Of a stretch of DNA of 64,000 bases, positions 10,901-25,900 are shown one piece after another; position 1 is the stretch's first letter, and each line of letters starts with the position of its first letter. The stretch comes from Oreocharis arfaki. Its lineage: Eukaryota; Chordata; Aves; Passeriformes; Paramythiidae. The notes under the pieces were generated by a model, which was given only the letters and a program-made list of their open reading frames with translations, made no database searches and was not told the DNA's origin. Made by a program: the position numbers and the translations under genes. The DNA lies in assembly GCA_013398015.1 (NCBI GenBank), contig VZRR01011376.1, forward strand, positions 295,133 to 359,132, read 5' to 3'.

Positions 10901-13900
10901 GTAGACTTTCTCCATTATTGCCTCTTCAGGATTGGGAGGATGCAAGGGAGAACCTCTTGCTGATAAGGAGATTCTTATTTTGTCATCCATGTAATGATGA
11001 TGACAATCATTCCAGTGATGACACTGCTGGCATATGAACTTGGAGATTCCTATAGGAATCTAAGCACACTAATACATCAACTAAGAAGAAAACAAAACCC
11101 AACCAAGCTCAAACCTAGTATACTTGGATACATTTACCATCATTTTCCATTTTTGCATAAAACACCTGCAAGGTTACCTCACCATCTTTCTGAAAAATTC
11201 TCCCCATGACTTGCTTTAGCTGGAATTCCTCTTAAAGCCTTACATGGCTGACCTATTATGATCACTGTCTGCCACAATGACCAATATCACCAATCAACCA
11301 ATCATATCATGGCACTTTCCCTTCTTGCTGCATTTACTTTGTGTATCTTATTCAGAGTAACACGTTTTCTGGAAAAGAGTCTTAGAGATCTGAAGTGATA
11401 TGACAAATAAGCCTTTGCCATTTGGTTGCATGACTGGCTTTTCAAGCCCCTAACAGTTGTAGACATTATGTGTTAGGACACTATTCCCTCCTGGTTTGTA
11501 ACCCTAATGCTGCTAGCTGGCTTGTACAATTTTCCAGACATATTTATTCTCTTCTGAGAGTAGGACACTCTGCCTTGCCTGTCATCCTTTCTTAGAAGGT
11601 AAATGTCATAGGTGAAAACTCACATTCTAGACTTTCACATAACATTAGAGTGGGTTTGTTATATTTATTTCAAATCGTGTTTCTTTGTTTTCCACTTGCC
11701 ATTAAGCCCTGCTACAATTACTAAAGCAAAACTAATCTGTGACCATGGAAAAAATTGATAACCACAAATTGCAATAAATATCTGCTGCTGCAATTGCTAG
11801 TCAAAGAGCAATTTCCCTAAGATTACTGGAATTATCTTCTCAATGTTCCAGTCCCTTCCCAAAGAATTGGCTACCTGAATACTCCACAGGCGGATACAGC
11901 TACTTTCATGAGCAGAAGCTAGTAGAGGTGATTGTCCTGCTTTAGCCTTCAACAACTGTACATTCATCTTCGGATTTGGGGTGTTCTCAGAGCTAGCTGT
12001 TTCTTCTGCTTTGGAACACAAATGATCATATATTTTCTCAAAAGGTTTTAGTATTGCTTTTCAATGCACAGAAATTACATAACACTACAAAAAGAATTAA
12101 ATTTGAAAATAAAGTTCATCATCAAGATGGCATTATTCTCAAAACACTAGAGGTATGGATAAAGACAACTGAAAAGAAATTAGAACAATCTTCATTATCT
12201 TACCTAAACCAGCAAAAACTATCGCTCTGTGATGCAGGGAAACCTTAGAATAGAGACACAGATTTTACAGAAACTGCAAGCACAAGTGAGCGTGGAGGAG
12301 GAGTGCAGGATAGTGGTCATCAGGGCAGCCACCAGGCAGATGTGCAGCCTCTGCATGAGGCTTCTAGAGACAACAGTGAATTCAGCAATGAAATTTAATA
12401 ACGAAATGACACTTAACGATTCTGGAATCATAGATTTCTATACTTCTCCAGTTGAAAACTTTTGCTAAATGCAAGGTGGTGGTCACAGAGAACCTTTTTG
12501 AGCTTCTACTGAGACTTTTCCAGAGCTGGAGATGCCGGCAGGTGCCATGATGGTCCATGAATAGACATTCAGTGGATGCTAGACCTAACATGAGTGTCTA
12601 TTTCATTGGGCAGCTACAAGGCTTAGGAATGTTCTAATTTTAGGGTGTGCTTTCTTTCCCAAATAAATTGATCTTAAATTAATGTTGCAGATGATCAAAT
12701 TTCTTATTATTGGGAAATTCCACTTTCCAGAATTTAAGTAGAGGATTTCTAAGAGATTCAGAAGAATCTAGAGGATTGACTTCTTGCAAATTCACCAACT
12801 TATTTGCACAGCTTTAACTCTTAAGCACTAGGCCCTCTCTTGATTGTGATTTTTTAAGGACATAAACTACAATAAAGATTTTTCTTCCTAAAATTTCATC
12901 TAGTTTTGAAGCTTTTGTCTGTGAGGCCATTTACTGATGCTTGACTCAAGTTGGCTCTTGCTATACTATTTCAATAATTCATTGCTTGAACATTTAAATA
13001 GAAGAAAAGTGTGTATAGTTGACATTCCCAAACTCTGAAAGTGTTATCATGTCTATTTGGAGAAAAAAGCAATTAAGGTCTTGCACATCTTGCATCCTGG
13101 CCTGGCTTTTGGGAAATAACTGCAAAACAGGAGGAAGCAGAAGATGATGAGATCTGTCATCCACATACCAAAGGTATCCAAATTATTCTAAACACAGCTT
13201 GCCAGACAAAATGCCAAAAAGTTTCTACAATAATCAGGGCAGAACTCATGGATCAACATCAAAAAGAATGAAAAACATCTTTCCATACCTTTTTTCATTG
13301 TAATATTAATTTCATCACTTTCCACATTTTCCTAAAAGCAAGCAGTAAAATGTAAGAGAATTAGGAAGTAGAATTTGGGTGTAATTACTCAACAGTTCAC
13401 TAGTTGAAATTATTTTATGAGCTTATTTTTTCAGTTGGAGTATTCAAATATTCCTCCAATTTCCACTGAGTATAAACAAGAAACACTCTTTTTGAAGATA
13501 ATCAAAATAACAGATGAACAAATCACAAATTAAATTAATGGGAATTCAGGAGCACGTTAAATATAAGTTTGGCTAAATAGCCTTAATTTCTTAAGACAAG
13601 CTAAGTCGATCACTTACAATCATGTGAATGTAACCTAGATCTCTTTGAGTTTCATTCAGAACATGCATATAGTCTTGTTACTGCCTTGAGCAAAAATTAA
13701 CAAAGTTTATAAATACATACATAAATAAATATGTATATATATAATACATGTATAAACATTTACTCATGTCTGAATTTTCAGTAAGAGAATTTTCACAATC
13801 CCTCATTTGTGCCTTGCCACATAGGCCTCTGAGGACCCCCAAGGCCAACAGTAATCACTATACTGACCTAAAAAATTGCCAAGTCACATAAGGCAGGGAA

Positions 13901-16900
13901 AACACTGCAGCCACAGTGTCTGAGGTATCTCAAAAGAGACCGTCACTTCAATCTCATCCTACACATTGATATGCAAGGCTTGATGTATGGGACTTTCAGG
14001 GATCTTTTAAAAAGCTGCAAATCACTTTGCATTTGTTATTCTAATGAGGACACAGCATGGTGTATTGGATACTTTAGTTTGCAGATGGCAGTTAAGCCAG
14101 TGCCTGCTTGGGAATCTATCCAAGTGCCATGTTCTGCTGAAACAACATGCTGGTAAGAATCTGAGAGGTAGCAGGATCTTCCTCTTTTTGCCTACTTACT
14201 TTTTGTTGTTCTGCAAGCATGGCATGTCCTTCTGGCATAGAGGGGCAAAAAGTGTCACAAAAACCATAACGCTATCCTTAGCAAAAACATACAGATTGAG
14301 ACATTGGCACATTGATGGTAAAAAAAAATACATTAAAAAAAAGACTTTCATTTGAAAGAATGTATCCAAGCAAGTGTGGCTGCAATGAAAAAGTGATTCT
14401 GCTTTTATTCAAGTACTTCAAGATTTGTCTGTTTTACCTTCCCCCTTGAATCCTTCTTTACCCTCATTTGAAAGTCTGAATTGCTAGTGATAAGCATCTG
14501 ACCAACACTTCGATAATCAGCTATTCCATGTGTTACAGAGCCAGTTGTCTGACAATGCATTCTTAATTCACCACCTCATTCAGTTTAACAAAGTTAAACG
14601 AAGTTAATTTCTTCATAATTCTTGATATTTAGTTTTGTGGATGGTATTATGGAGGGATTTTAGTAAGCTAGAGTATTTTAAAACTGAAAGAAATAAGAAA
14701 ACAGAAATTTGTTTTGAATGCTACCAAATCCATCAAACCACCATACCTACCTCACGTAAGTCCAAAGAGCTTCTCTTGTGCTCTGGAATGGCACTGGCAT
14801 CACTCTTCCCAGTAGTAGTAGAGGACACAGAACTTCTTCTCCTGTGTGAAAGAAATTACTGAAGATCACTGACATTCCTGAAGATACCACTTGATATCTG
14901 GAAATCAACATCACCCAGCATTAAAAAACATAATAAAATAGTACTTGAATTGATTAGACTGATCAGACTAAGGGTTATTGGTTTTACATATACTTTTTAA
15001 GTAACTAGGCAATATTTGCATATTACACAGCCAACCTCTCCTGGCAGGAATTTAGAGCAAATGAAATCCATAGTAAGTGAAAAGTAACATTGGTACTCAT
15101 CCTTAAGGTGTGAAAGGGAAAAAATTAACTGCATGCCAATGGCTTGTTCCCTTTCATTTTACACAGTACATTCTCTGCAAACAGTTTTCAATTAATTATA
15201 GAAACTTATTTTCAATTTGTTATGAGAATTCTCAATAATGAGGTTTTGTGGAAGAAAAAAAGGAAAGAAAACGGATGTGATCTTCAATGATTTTGTTCCC
15301 GAGTCAAGAAAAGTTCTGACTGTGTTAATAAGTGGTTCTTGCCACATAACTCACACCAGTGTCACATCTGATCTGTTTTCAGCAAGAGTATTTAAGTAAC
15401 TGGAATAGTTAGAAATTATGCAGCTGGGGTAGTCCACTTAAATTTGGCATGTGGCCATAACTTTGCAATTTTCAGTGTTTGATTTTACAGACTTGCTATC
15501 ATGCTTGAACATTTGTGTGTGTGTGTGTATGATCACAGTCAACATATCCAGGTATCTTCCCAGTAAATACAAAACATTCTAAGACTGTATGATTTTCCAA
15601 GTAGGATCCTCCTGTTTAAGCATAGTAAAAATTTATCTTGGTTTATAGAAAAAACTATTAATGAATTTCAATCACTCATTTTTTAAAATTTACCTATGAT
15701 TTCTTAAACTAATCATTGTTATAATGTCAAAAAGAGAATTTATGTTCAATTAAGTAGCACTGATATCAAGTAGCATAAGCTGCTTGAAGATTTTAAAACA
15801 ACGTAAGAGCATAAACCAGCTTTATGGTTCACAAGACCAAAAACGCTGTCTAATTGCTAAAATCTTGAAGCTGCCTAAGTATTTAAGCCATTCTGAGTCC
15901 TTTTGGCTGCCATTGCCTTTGTGTATCCATTGAAAGACAAGTGTTTCCGAAGTGATGTACAGGAGCAATGCCATTCTTTCAAAATGAGCGTATTTGGCTG
16001 AAATTCTCTTTTTCATCCAACACTACCAACCTGTGGAAGCTTCCAGCTTGTTTTAAGAGGAAACTTGTGGCTACACATTTTGATGTGCTTGCCTCTTTGC
16101 TGAGAGTATCTAAAAGCAGGAGGATTTTACCAGGTTTAAAATAAAGAAAACGCCTGCTGCCACACAATTATCTCACAGAGATAAAAGAAGCTATGGTATA
16201 CTGGAAAACAGACATCTGGCAAAAGTATCTGTTGAATTCTTCAAGAGAATTGAGACCTATGAGGTCATTTAGAGGAAAAAAGGAGAGCCAAGTGGGAAAA
16301 AGAGCATATCATACGGTTTGACAAGCATTATGAAAGTTTAAGGATGGGAAAGGTAATTAACTGTATGGACATTGAACATAGAACTGATTAAATACAAATA
16401 AAATCTCAATTTACATAAGCTATCTTGGAAAAACATTACATCATTTTACTACAACAAAAACCTAACTGACTGTGCCTGTCCCCAAGGAAGATAAAATGCA
16501 CAGAGTTACCTGGAAGAGAAAACATTATGTATAAGGAATAATATGGCATTGACTCCAGAGCGCTGGCTGTCTTCAGTAGTTTTACGCCTGAAAACAAAGA
16601 TATTTGTACAGGATATGTCAGATAGGCTGTGTATTGCTCCAGAAAATATTTCACATTTAACCTGAAATTAAAACAAATTAAACTTTTAATTTCTCAGGAT
16701 GCACGTCACCTTAAGTTTTAGACAGTTTTTCAGAATCAGTTAATCAGTTATGATGGATTAATGTCAGTGGAGACGAAATACAGAATGTGCCTGTGCCAGG
16801 AGAAACAGGTACGTGATGGAATGATGAAAATTTTATTCAGCCAAGTATTTTCTTGAGGATTAGTATTTTAGAGGAAAGTGAAGTATCTTATGATGAAGTT

Positions 16901-19900
16901 AACTAGCTGAGTTAATGTTAGCAAAGTACCTTTTTCCTGGCACTCAAACAGTCATGTGAACCCTGGGTACAGTTCTCTACTTACAAAGCATTGGCTTTCC
17001 TGTCTTCCATGCATCCACATGAATTGGCTGCCTCATATATGGGGAAGCAAATACAAAGGAAGACCCACTGTCTGAACTGCAGTTAAGCTTTGATTATTTT
17101 CCATGGCAGAGAAAACTCGGCTCACCTTGGCACAAACTTGCCAATTTTACACGTGAAGGAGGAAGTGAAACTCCTGGGTAGGATAGTTAAATATTGACTT
17201 TGTATGGGCTTAAAAGGCATGTATTCCTTCACTAACACAGGAACACTGCCATGCTGCTCCACTCAGCGTAACCAGCACATTGCCAGTGTTCAGTTTACTG
17301 ATGTAGCAACTTATTGGGCATAAGAATATCTGGAAGTATCCTATGCTCTTTGTCACTTTCTCTGAAAGATCTTTACTCTCAAACCTCCAAAATCACATCA
17401 GTTTTCTCTTCACTGAATGTGACTTCTAATCTTCTGGGTATGGACAGTGACAGAGATACTGATAAAGTACAACATCTGCCATTATCATCTGAAGTAGCAT
17501 TATTTCCAAATGTCCTCCCAAACACAAAACTTCCAAAATAAGGCTGTTTCTACAGCTCAGTAGCAGCCTCTAGTCAATGACTAGAGTGATTTAGATAGTG
17601 AGAGTTTCCTTCAGTGGCAGTGCTGAGTTATGTTAAAACACTATTTTTAATTACGTCATCCCTTCCCCAAATGACTCTCCCGATCACTTCTCCTACCTGC
17701 AATGTCAGGACTAGCTAGCAAAGTAATTTGAAGTGGGAGGGAGGAGGGCCCACATACGCTGCCACTTTAACTCCGGCTTGTAAATCACCCTTTATATTTG
17801 GGCATATTGTGATTTCCAGTATGCCATCGGAAAAGTTTGTATGACATATATGGAGATCAAAATGCATGAAAGCAATACTTACAGGCATTTCACAGAGGCA
17901 GATTCAAAATCCCACAAATTTATTTCACCATTTGCGCTTCCTGTAGCTATCAATCTGCATCCTTCTTCTTTTAAAACATCAAAACACTTAATTTCCACAG
18001 AAGATATAAAAGTCTACAAAGAAGATCAGAAGAAAAATTTGAGTAGGAGCAAGAGTAGGACACCACAGACAGTGAAATGTTTTAACTGTTAATCTAACAA
18101 AATGCCTAAATTGGATGCTATTTTAATACTATTGTATTTGAGCTGCATGGAAGCATCAGAGGGAAGCAGGGAGTGATAGTATTGGAAGACTCCCTGCTGT
18201 TGGAGGACAGGGCCTCCAACCTGACCTGCTGTTTACAGCACAGTTGCAATTTGAGCACGTGAAAAGAGGGGTAAGGGCTGAAGGCTATTCGAAAGTAGGT
18301 ATCTATGGAGATACTCTAATCAAGTTAAAGGAAGAAGTCAGTGAACAGAGATTTAATGACATTTCCATAAACATCATCCACATCTGTTACAAAGTTAGTG
18401 AAATTTTACAAGACAGGACTTAAGCCTTGTGGACTATTCAAGTTAAATTGAAATATAAATTGAAACATAAATTTGACATTTTATTTTACCAAAGCAATAA
18501 GAAGACAAATTGGAATCACTCTGATATGTAGCTTGATCTTTATGTGCCACTATTACTAAAGGTCAGTCTAGGTATAGTAAGAAAGACATCTAATTTCTAG
18601 AAGTGTTTATATGAGAACCTCAACTTACTGTATTATACAGGAATGTGAAGTGTATGTCCAGAGCAACTCCTTAATTATGGTGATAATCATGCAATGGAAT
18701 TTTAGGACGATATAGCCCTCAGAAACAGTCACTTTCTTACATGATTTATTCTGTGTATTTACTTCAGTGTATTGAAAAGTTTGGAATCACAGAATCATAG
18801 AATGTGTAAGGTTGGAAGAGACCACCGTGGGGAATAATTATTTGGTTCTTGTCCTGTTGCTAAAACATGAAATCCTTGAGGACACAGTAAACATTTTACT
18901 TTCCAATCTTCTGTAAATGATGTGATGAATGATGTGAAACTTTGAAGTGTTTCTCACCTCTGTATCATTTTTCAAAGAACTGGTGTTACATAGAAGCCGA
19001 ATCTCTGGAAAAAAATCTTGTGTTTTTAAGGAGCCAGGCTTCAGCGACAGATATACAACTGGATTCCTTCGTGGAAAGGGCACTACCTCAGGAAGAACCC
19101 ATGTGACATATAGATCTGTTTGAGCTGAGTCACCCTATTAAAATAACAGACTTAATGAAAGAGGAAGGAAAGGATTTCTCTATCCATAAAGAATTACAGC
19201 AAGTGTGTATCAAAAGCTTGTTTTCTGTGACAAATTACAAAAACTGTTACAGGTATTAACTAGCATATGCCTAAACTGCAAATTGAAGCTTCATCCAGAC
19301 ACATTCCAGCTCACTTTAAATTACCTACTGTTATATCAGAAGCTGTGCAGCTGTGGAGTTCAGAGCTATTGATTTTACCCAGTTTAACTACCTCCTTAAA
19401 GTAAGCTGCCTCTTTAGTTATAGCTGCTTATTTCATTGACATTGTTACTCTCCATTTCATATCTACCAAAACATCCAGCAAAAGTGATGGTTGTTCCAGT
19501 TGTGTCAGAAGAGAGGCTACAGCTCTGCTATAGCCCTGAGTCACTGATTCCTCCCCATCATGCCTAGAGGCAACTGGGAGTTACTTGGATGTTTTTCTAA
19601 CTACAACGAATTCACTCCAGTATCTAGTTCCTGCTTTAACACTGATATTTCTGTACATTTTGAGAAGTGTTACTGAAATCAGCTCCTTAGGCTTGCTGCT
19701 GTTTTCAAAGATATCTTGAACTGCAGAATAAAGCAATAATTAAGATTTTTGTAAATCTTACACTATTGAGTTTTTCAAACAAGAAATATCTTTAGAGAAG
19801 GACTAAAAATTGAGAGATCTGTAGTAGACTCCTGCAAAGGATGAACTGTTTTGGGCTGCTACTCCAGTTTACCTTGCTAACTGTATTTAGAGCCTTTTAA

Positions 19901-22900
19901 AAAGCTAATAATAAAAACAAGCTGTATTTCTCATTATCACAGAAATACTTGTGGAAAAATGTTCTGCAAGTATGTGAAACAGTACCAATGAACTTAGCTT
20001 CACAAAGACTTGGAGGAGATTCAACTCTTCACCAACCTGTTTGTCAGGGGATACATTTACATCATTTACAGTTAATGGATTGTTTAACAATTTCAGTAAT
20101 AACACTGAGGAGCAAGTGGTGTGATGTAGTATTTAAAAAAGGTCTGAATAAGAAAAGCAAACCCTGTATAAAGCAGCTTTTCATTAGCAGGAGGCTCAGA
20201 AGAAAAAATTATTTACTGAGATGAGAGCCTGTATATTTGGGTTTTTCGTAATACATCATCCGTCTAAAACCACATTTTCTCCCTTGCACACAGAGGCTTT
20301 AAAGTTTCAGAAGAATTTTGTCCCAAGTTAAACATTCCAATTTGAGGAACACGGTTTGTCTGAGAAATTAAGCCATAATTATCATCTGCAAGTGCATCCT
20401 GTTAGTTTTAGCTGAAGGGACCACAGGGTAGACACTCAAAATCAGGCCAAGCAAGTCAATCTAATTTATTACTGCCTTGTTTCTTTGTATCAGTTCCTAA
20501 GAATCCACTGTCTTAATCTATATAGTTTTAAACAAACAAAAAATAAATAATCTTTTCACCAAAATATTATCTTTAGAAGCACTTTAAATAGACTAAACAC
20601 CATATGTAGTAACAACACCAATATTTTAAAGTTTTTACCTTAAAGGATTTTTATCTACTGAAACCTCAATCACAAATGAAAAAGCAAACTCAAGGAAAAA
20701 ATTATAAGAATGCTGAAAACCAGCAATGGACTACTAAACATTTTAACACTAGGCAGAAAGCTAATTTGATTCCATCAAAAAAGTAGATTGTTCCTTGACA
20801 GTTTCTCAAAGTTTATCTACTAATCAATAAAAAGTCCTATTTTACCTGTTTAAAAATGAGGTGCTACCAAATGAAATTAGGGGAGAAAAAAGAAGCATAT
20901 TTGAAAAACCTGAATGATTTTCATCTTCCCTCTCTGCTCCAAAACAATAACTGCATGTTGACCCTCATCAGCCTTCAGATACACTATCTTCAGCACACGA
21001 TGCTCATCTTTGCTGTGTTGTGCTAAAGGCAAAGCTTTAACTTCTTGCCCACTTTCAAACTCCCAAATTTTCACGGTTCCTACACAGGGATGACAAAAAT
21101 GTAGAAAAGTGAATGAACTTTTAGCAATAACCTGTGCTGCAAACTCAGAAGCCTAAATAGGATCAAACAGGGAAAAGACAAAGAGAGAAAATCCAATTTG
21201 AGGTCAAGAGCTAGGTCACTGGTTTTTCAAAATTTGTAACAGTGTGTGTGCTTCTTAGCAAAGCAGCTGCAGGGACAAAAAACTTACCAGAAAACACCAC
21301 TACTCTCTCAATTTTTCCATCTTTTTTTCCATGTCTGTTTTTTTGTGCAGCGCGGGATAAAAGACCTCTGCTTATCTTACTGCTCACAGTTTCTGAGTAA
21401 CATTATCAGAGAGCAGTCAGAGTGTGGGCTATCCGGCAGAAGACTTCGTGTTCTAAACAACAGCAATGAGCAGAGGGACCTGATTGCTGGATTTGCCCCA
21501 GAGTGCTGGTGGTGAGAAGGAGCTACAGAATTTTCTTAAGCAAAGCAATTAATTATATACGACTTCCCTTTTGTAAGACTTGACAACCTTCTCCTTCTGT
21601 TGTGCTCTTAAGATCCATAAGGGATGCAGTCTCTGCTCCCAGGTAGAAGAAAGAAATATTAGCCAATATGCTGTGTGCTCCTCTTCATGTGAGGCAGCTT
21701 TCAAATATTTCACATATTTTAATAATTCAGGTGTGTACCCTTGAATATCTTAATGTAAGAACAATTATTATTTCATGTTAACAGATCACAAAATTATTAA
21801 AGCTTCCTTCACAATTCAATGTGCACTTGTGTATTGGAAAAGTCTTGTCGCATTACCTAAAACTCATGCACCTTAACAGACATGAAAAATACAGGTAACA
21901 TATCTATCTCTATCTCTATCTCTATATATCTTCTAGTGTTCAATGACTGCAGACACTATAAAATTGAGCTTAGAGACTAGAAAATTTAAAAACTACCATT
22001 CTTCCTCTGCAGCCATTTAGTTATAGATCTGAGTCCCAAGTCTTATGAGGAAACAACTTTTCAGACCAAGAGCTTTGAAGACAGTCTTTCAAAGAGTAAT
22101 AGGCTAAAAAAGAACCAGAGCCCAAGCAGCCAAAAATCACCTTTCTGTGAACCAACTATCAAATAGAACCGAGCCAAGACACACACCTCCACTTCTACAG
22201 ACTGACAGCTGTGCAATCAAAATTAATTCTGTCACTGAGACAGTCAAGGCAAAGAGTTCTGTCTGATATTGTAATATGTCATTTTAAAAAAAAAGGTAAT
22301 AAAAAGTAGTAAAGGTAAAAAAAAGGTAGTAGTTATTTAATTGCTTTACCATCACATGCCCCAGTAGCAAGATAAACCCCATTTATCTCAATGGCTGCAC
22401 AGGTCACTTCAGTATGCAGCCCATGTGCATCTTCTATTTGATATATCTGAGATCCTGTTTCTAGGTCCCAGACCTGAAAAAATAATATGATAGTTATTTT
22501 TAACACATCCTCTAAAACAAGTCACACAATGTGTTCTACTGTAATAGGAGAAATTACTGCCAATAGCAATTTCTTTTTACTGAAACACCAGTGTATTTTC
22601 CCTGCAAATGTCCCTCTCTCTAGGGAAGCCAGCCAGGCAAGGGGAAGCTCTATTTCTTATGTAGGCTATGATAAAGACCCGTGTTAAGTCAGAGTGAGTG
22701 ACATTAAATATAAAGAGTTTTTACAGTGCAAAAGCAAAGAAATTTAACTAGAAAGAATTGTTTGAGTTATAGTTTCTATACAGAATATAGAAATGAGGCT
22801 TTTCATAAACATTTGGTCCGAAAACGTAGAAACAACTATCTCTGATCATTACTGAATCCTTTTAGAAATTTAAGCAACACCTTATAATGAAATACCAGTC

Positions 22901-25900
22901 CAGAATTTGGTCACTGTAGTGGGATAGCTCAGATTCAACTGGATTTATGAAGTAGCCACTGATTTCATATGCACTGCCTGGAATCTGATTTCCTGCAGCA
23001 CCAAGTGCCCTAAATTATCTTATAATTGTAACGGTGGTGTAGCCATTGTGGTCCAAGGAAGGCAGAGTTTACAGTGAGAAATAACATCCTTACAGAGAGT
23101 ATAAACTGAATAAACCATTACACAAACAAGCCTTTCTCCACAGGAATGCCACACATCACCAACTGACCCAATAAAAGATGCTACCTCTCCCTACAAATTT
23201 TGCCATCTGATTTACCAACAATCGGTGAAAATTACAGGTTCTCAGTACCTCTTATGATTATTGTCGCACTGTTAAAAAGAAAAGCTGGATCTTGTGAATC
23301 AGAATAGGCTTCATGGCTACCACTTCTCTGAAGCTCAAAAATAGACACAAACCCAGCACTTTGAATAATAAATACTAATAACTTATCAAATTTCCTGATA
23401 ACTTATTCCGACTAAAAAAGCCAAGACTCTTATTTTTCAGTATAAAAGGTGACAACTTACACTCACCTTCAGTATTGACTCAGTGCAAATGCTGAGAATT
23501 TGGTGAAAAGCCCTGTTGTAAAGCAGAACATTGAGGCTTTTCTCATGTGTCTGAGGCAACTCTTTTGAATCTTGTATCACACTAGCTAGGGGGTAAATAT
23601 CAATGACATCTGAACCTGCACAAGGTGAGAGAAGTGAGAATACATACATTTTGTGCATAATTACTTTTCCTGCAAATCAAAAGATTTTATGTAAAGCATA
23701 GGGTTCATATGAGTTCTTCTGAAGAGGATAGGGAATATTGTCTGTTTTTTGAGAATACTTGTTCTCTGAAGCAGAAAACATTCACACACAGTCCACAAAA
23801 AGCAACAGACAAACAGTGGCTGAGTGTTTACCTGTCTTACACAATCCCCTGCCCACCTTTGATGGGATTGACATCCTGACCGCAAATTAGTAGAACCCAT
23901 AAATCCTCTAGTCCCAGAGCTGGTTGGCATGAAATGGAATGAATCCAAATACATAAAACTCTAACTGGGAGATATATCACTCAAATAAATTCTGGTTTCT
24001 GCTTTCTTAGAGATAAAGCAATTCTATCTGCAGGCAAAGATCATGTCTTTCCAGTACCTTCCTTTATACAGCACTGCAGGTCTGAATGGTGTTTTCCAAA
24101 CACCTCTCAGTGCTCTCGAATCAGAGGTGTTGCAAAGACGGAGGCAGACAGGGACGATAAGACAAAAGAAAGGACAAGGCCTGTAGAGTGGGCTCAAGCC
24201 AGAGAGCACATGCAGTCTCCCATTGCAGCTCCAGTATCCCTGCCCCAGTATCCCTGCCGATCTACCAGCAGAGGAGCAGCAGTGAGTACAGAGCAAAGGA
24301 GGAAATTGCCTAATCCTTGGCAGAAATCCAGGCATGGAGGCCAGCAGCTTGTAAACAGGCACAGAAGGAAAGCCATGGCAATATTCAAATGAAGCATGAA
24401 GGTGAGCTGTGATTTATGAATGCTAGTGAATTACTACGTGAAAATCTCCTCTCTAAAGCCAGGTACATAGCAATGAGAATTAATTCACTCACATATAGCC
24501 TCAGTTTCTTGCCCTCTTCAGGGGCAGGAGGCATTCACATAGACTTTTAATGGAATCATTAACAGAGTCTAGGACCAGACTTTTACAAATATTTAGGCAC
24601 TTAAAGAACCATTTTTTATAAGGGCAAAATTACCTCATTTTGTCAAGGATTGACCTGTATAAATTCCCTACATTGCTAGGCCTTGAAAATCTCACTAGCA
24701 TAAATTTGAAATTAAGATAGTATCTGTATTCTTAAGTGATTAAAAAATTCAGTAGAAACCACCAAGTCACTGAAAACAAAATGTTTCACATTCATCTCAG
24801 ATCTGACAAGCTTTGCAAGCTTTGTGCCTTGTTCCTAATCCAAGGACAGAAAAGGCTGTCTCCAAAGACAATTACTTTATTTGCCTGGTACATTTCAGGC
24901 CTCTACAACCTCAGAACAAGTTCAAACATGTCTTTTTTGTGACTTCATCTCTGGGGCAGACAAACCCTGCTGATTTCAAGAGTCTCTGCCTTAGATACAA
25001 AAGGCTAACATCCTTAGTGATGACTGCGAAGCTCTGGTCCCTCAGAGGTTCCAGGCTCCCTGCTACAGAGTCAGGAAACAGGGCCCAGAAGCACCAGGTT
25101 GAGTTCCCACAATATTTTATTCCTAATCAGTTGCACAGTGTGTCTGTTGACACCTTGGATTGTGGGGCTGTCTGTAGCTACTGAATTAAATAAGAAGCAT
25201 GAATATCCTTGTGAGGGCTCCACAGAGATTGCATGCTGCTGGTTTCATCTCCCAACAGGAGGCGGTGCTGGAGGAATAGTTTAGGGAGAGATCAATAGCT
25301 TAATAGCTTTCAAGAAATGACAAGTCTATATAACAATATCTGTAGTTTAATTTTGCTATGGGAGGCTCACTTTGCCTTCAGAGAAGCCTTTCTCATTTTC
25401 TTTGGCTCCTGCTGTTAATCCCCATGCTGCATATTTTCATATCATTTTCAAGATAGAAATTAGCACCATATAGAACCCACTTCAAAACGGTCGTGATGTG
25501 CAAATACCCTTCTCTCCCAGTATTCTGGATATTCTCATATAACTTACTCCTATACTGAATTTCAGTTGAATGTAATCATAAAGGAAATTGGACTCTAGGA
25601 GAAGGGGCATGCTCTCATATACCAACTGCAATAACATACCCATGAGAAGCATGCCGTGATCATTGTCAAATACCATGGGAAAGGCATTCATCTCTTCAGG
25701 ACTCCTTTGATTTTCATAGAAGACCTGCAGTGGTGAAAGAGTCTGTATATCCCACACTCTAAAAACCTAGAGGGAGAGAGAGAGGAGAAAATCTAGTATT
25801 GTATCCTGACTGGATTTCCAACTACTTTTTGTTTCTACGACATTAATATTATAGCCCCCAATGAAAACCACATTGTTAAGAATGGTACAAAATGAGCAAG

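Noticed and set aside
11180..11240. Exon-like minus-strand segment with donor gtgagg
   Set aside because: The real exon between Q and S was found at 10385-10490; this one does not match the protein.
15822..16167. Two overlapping minus-strand ORFs between exons N and O
   Set aside because: They lie inside an intron; exons N and O join in phase and match the expected protein without them.
24024..24362. 112-aa minus-strand ORF and its overlapping ORFs on both strands
   Set aside because: Several frames are open together in a slightly GC-richer patch within a WDR64 intron; no match to the WDR64 protein and no phase fit.
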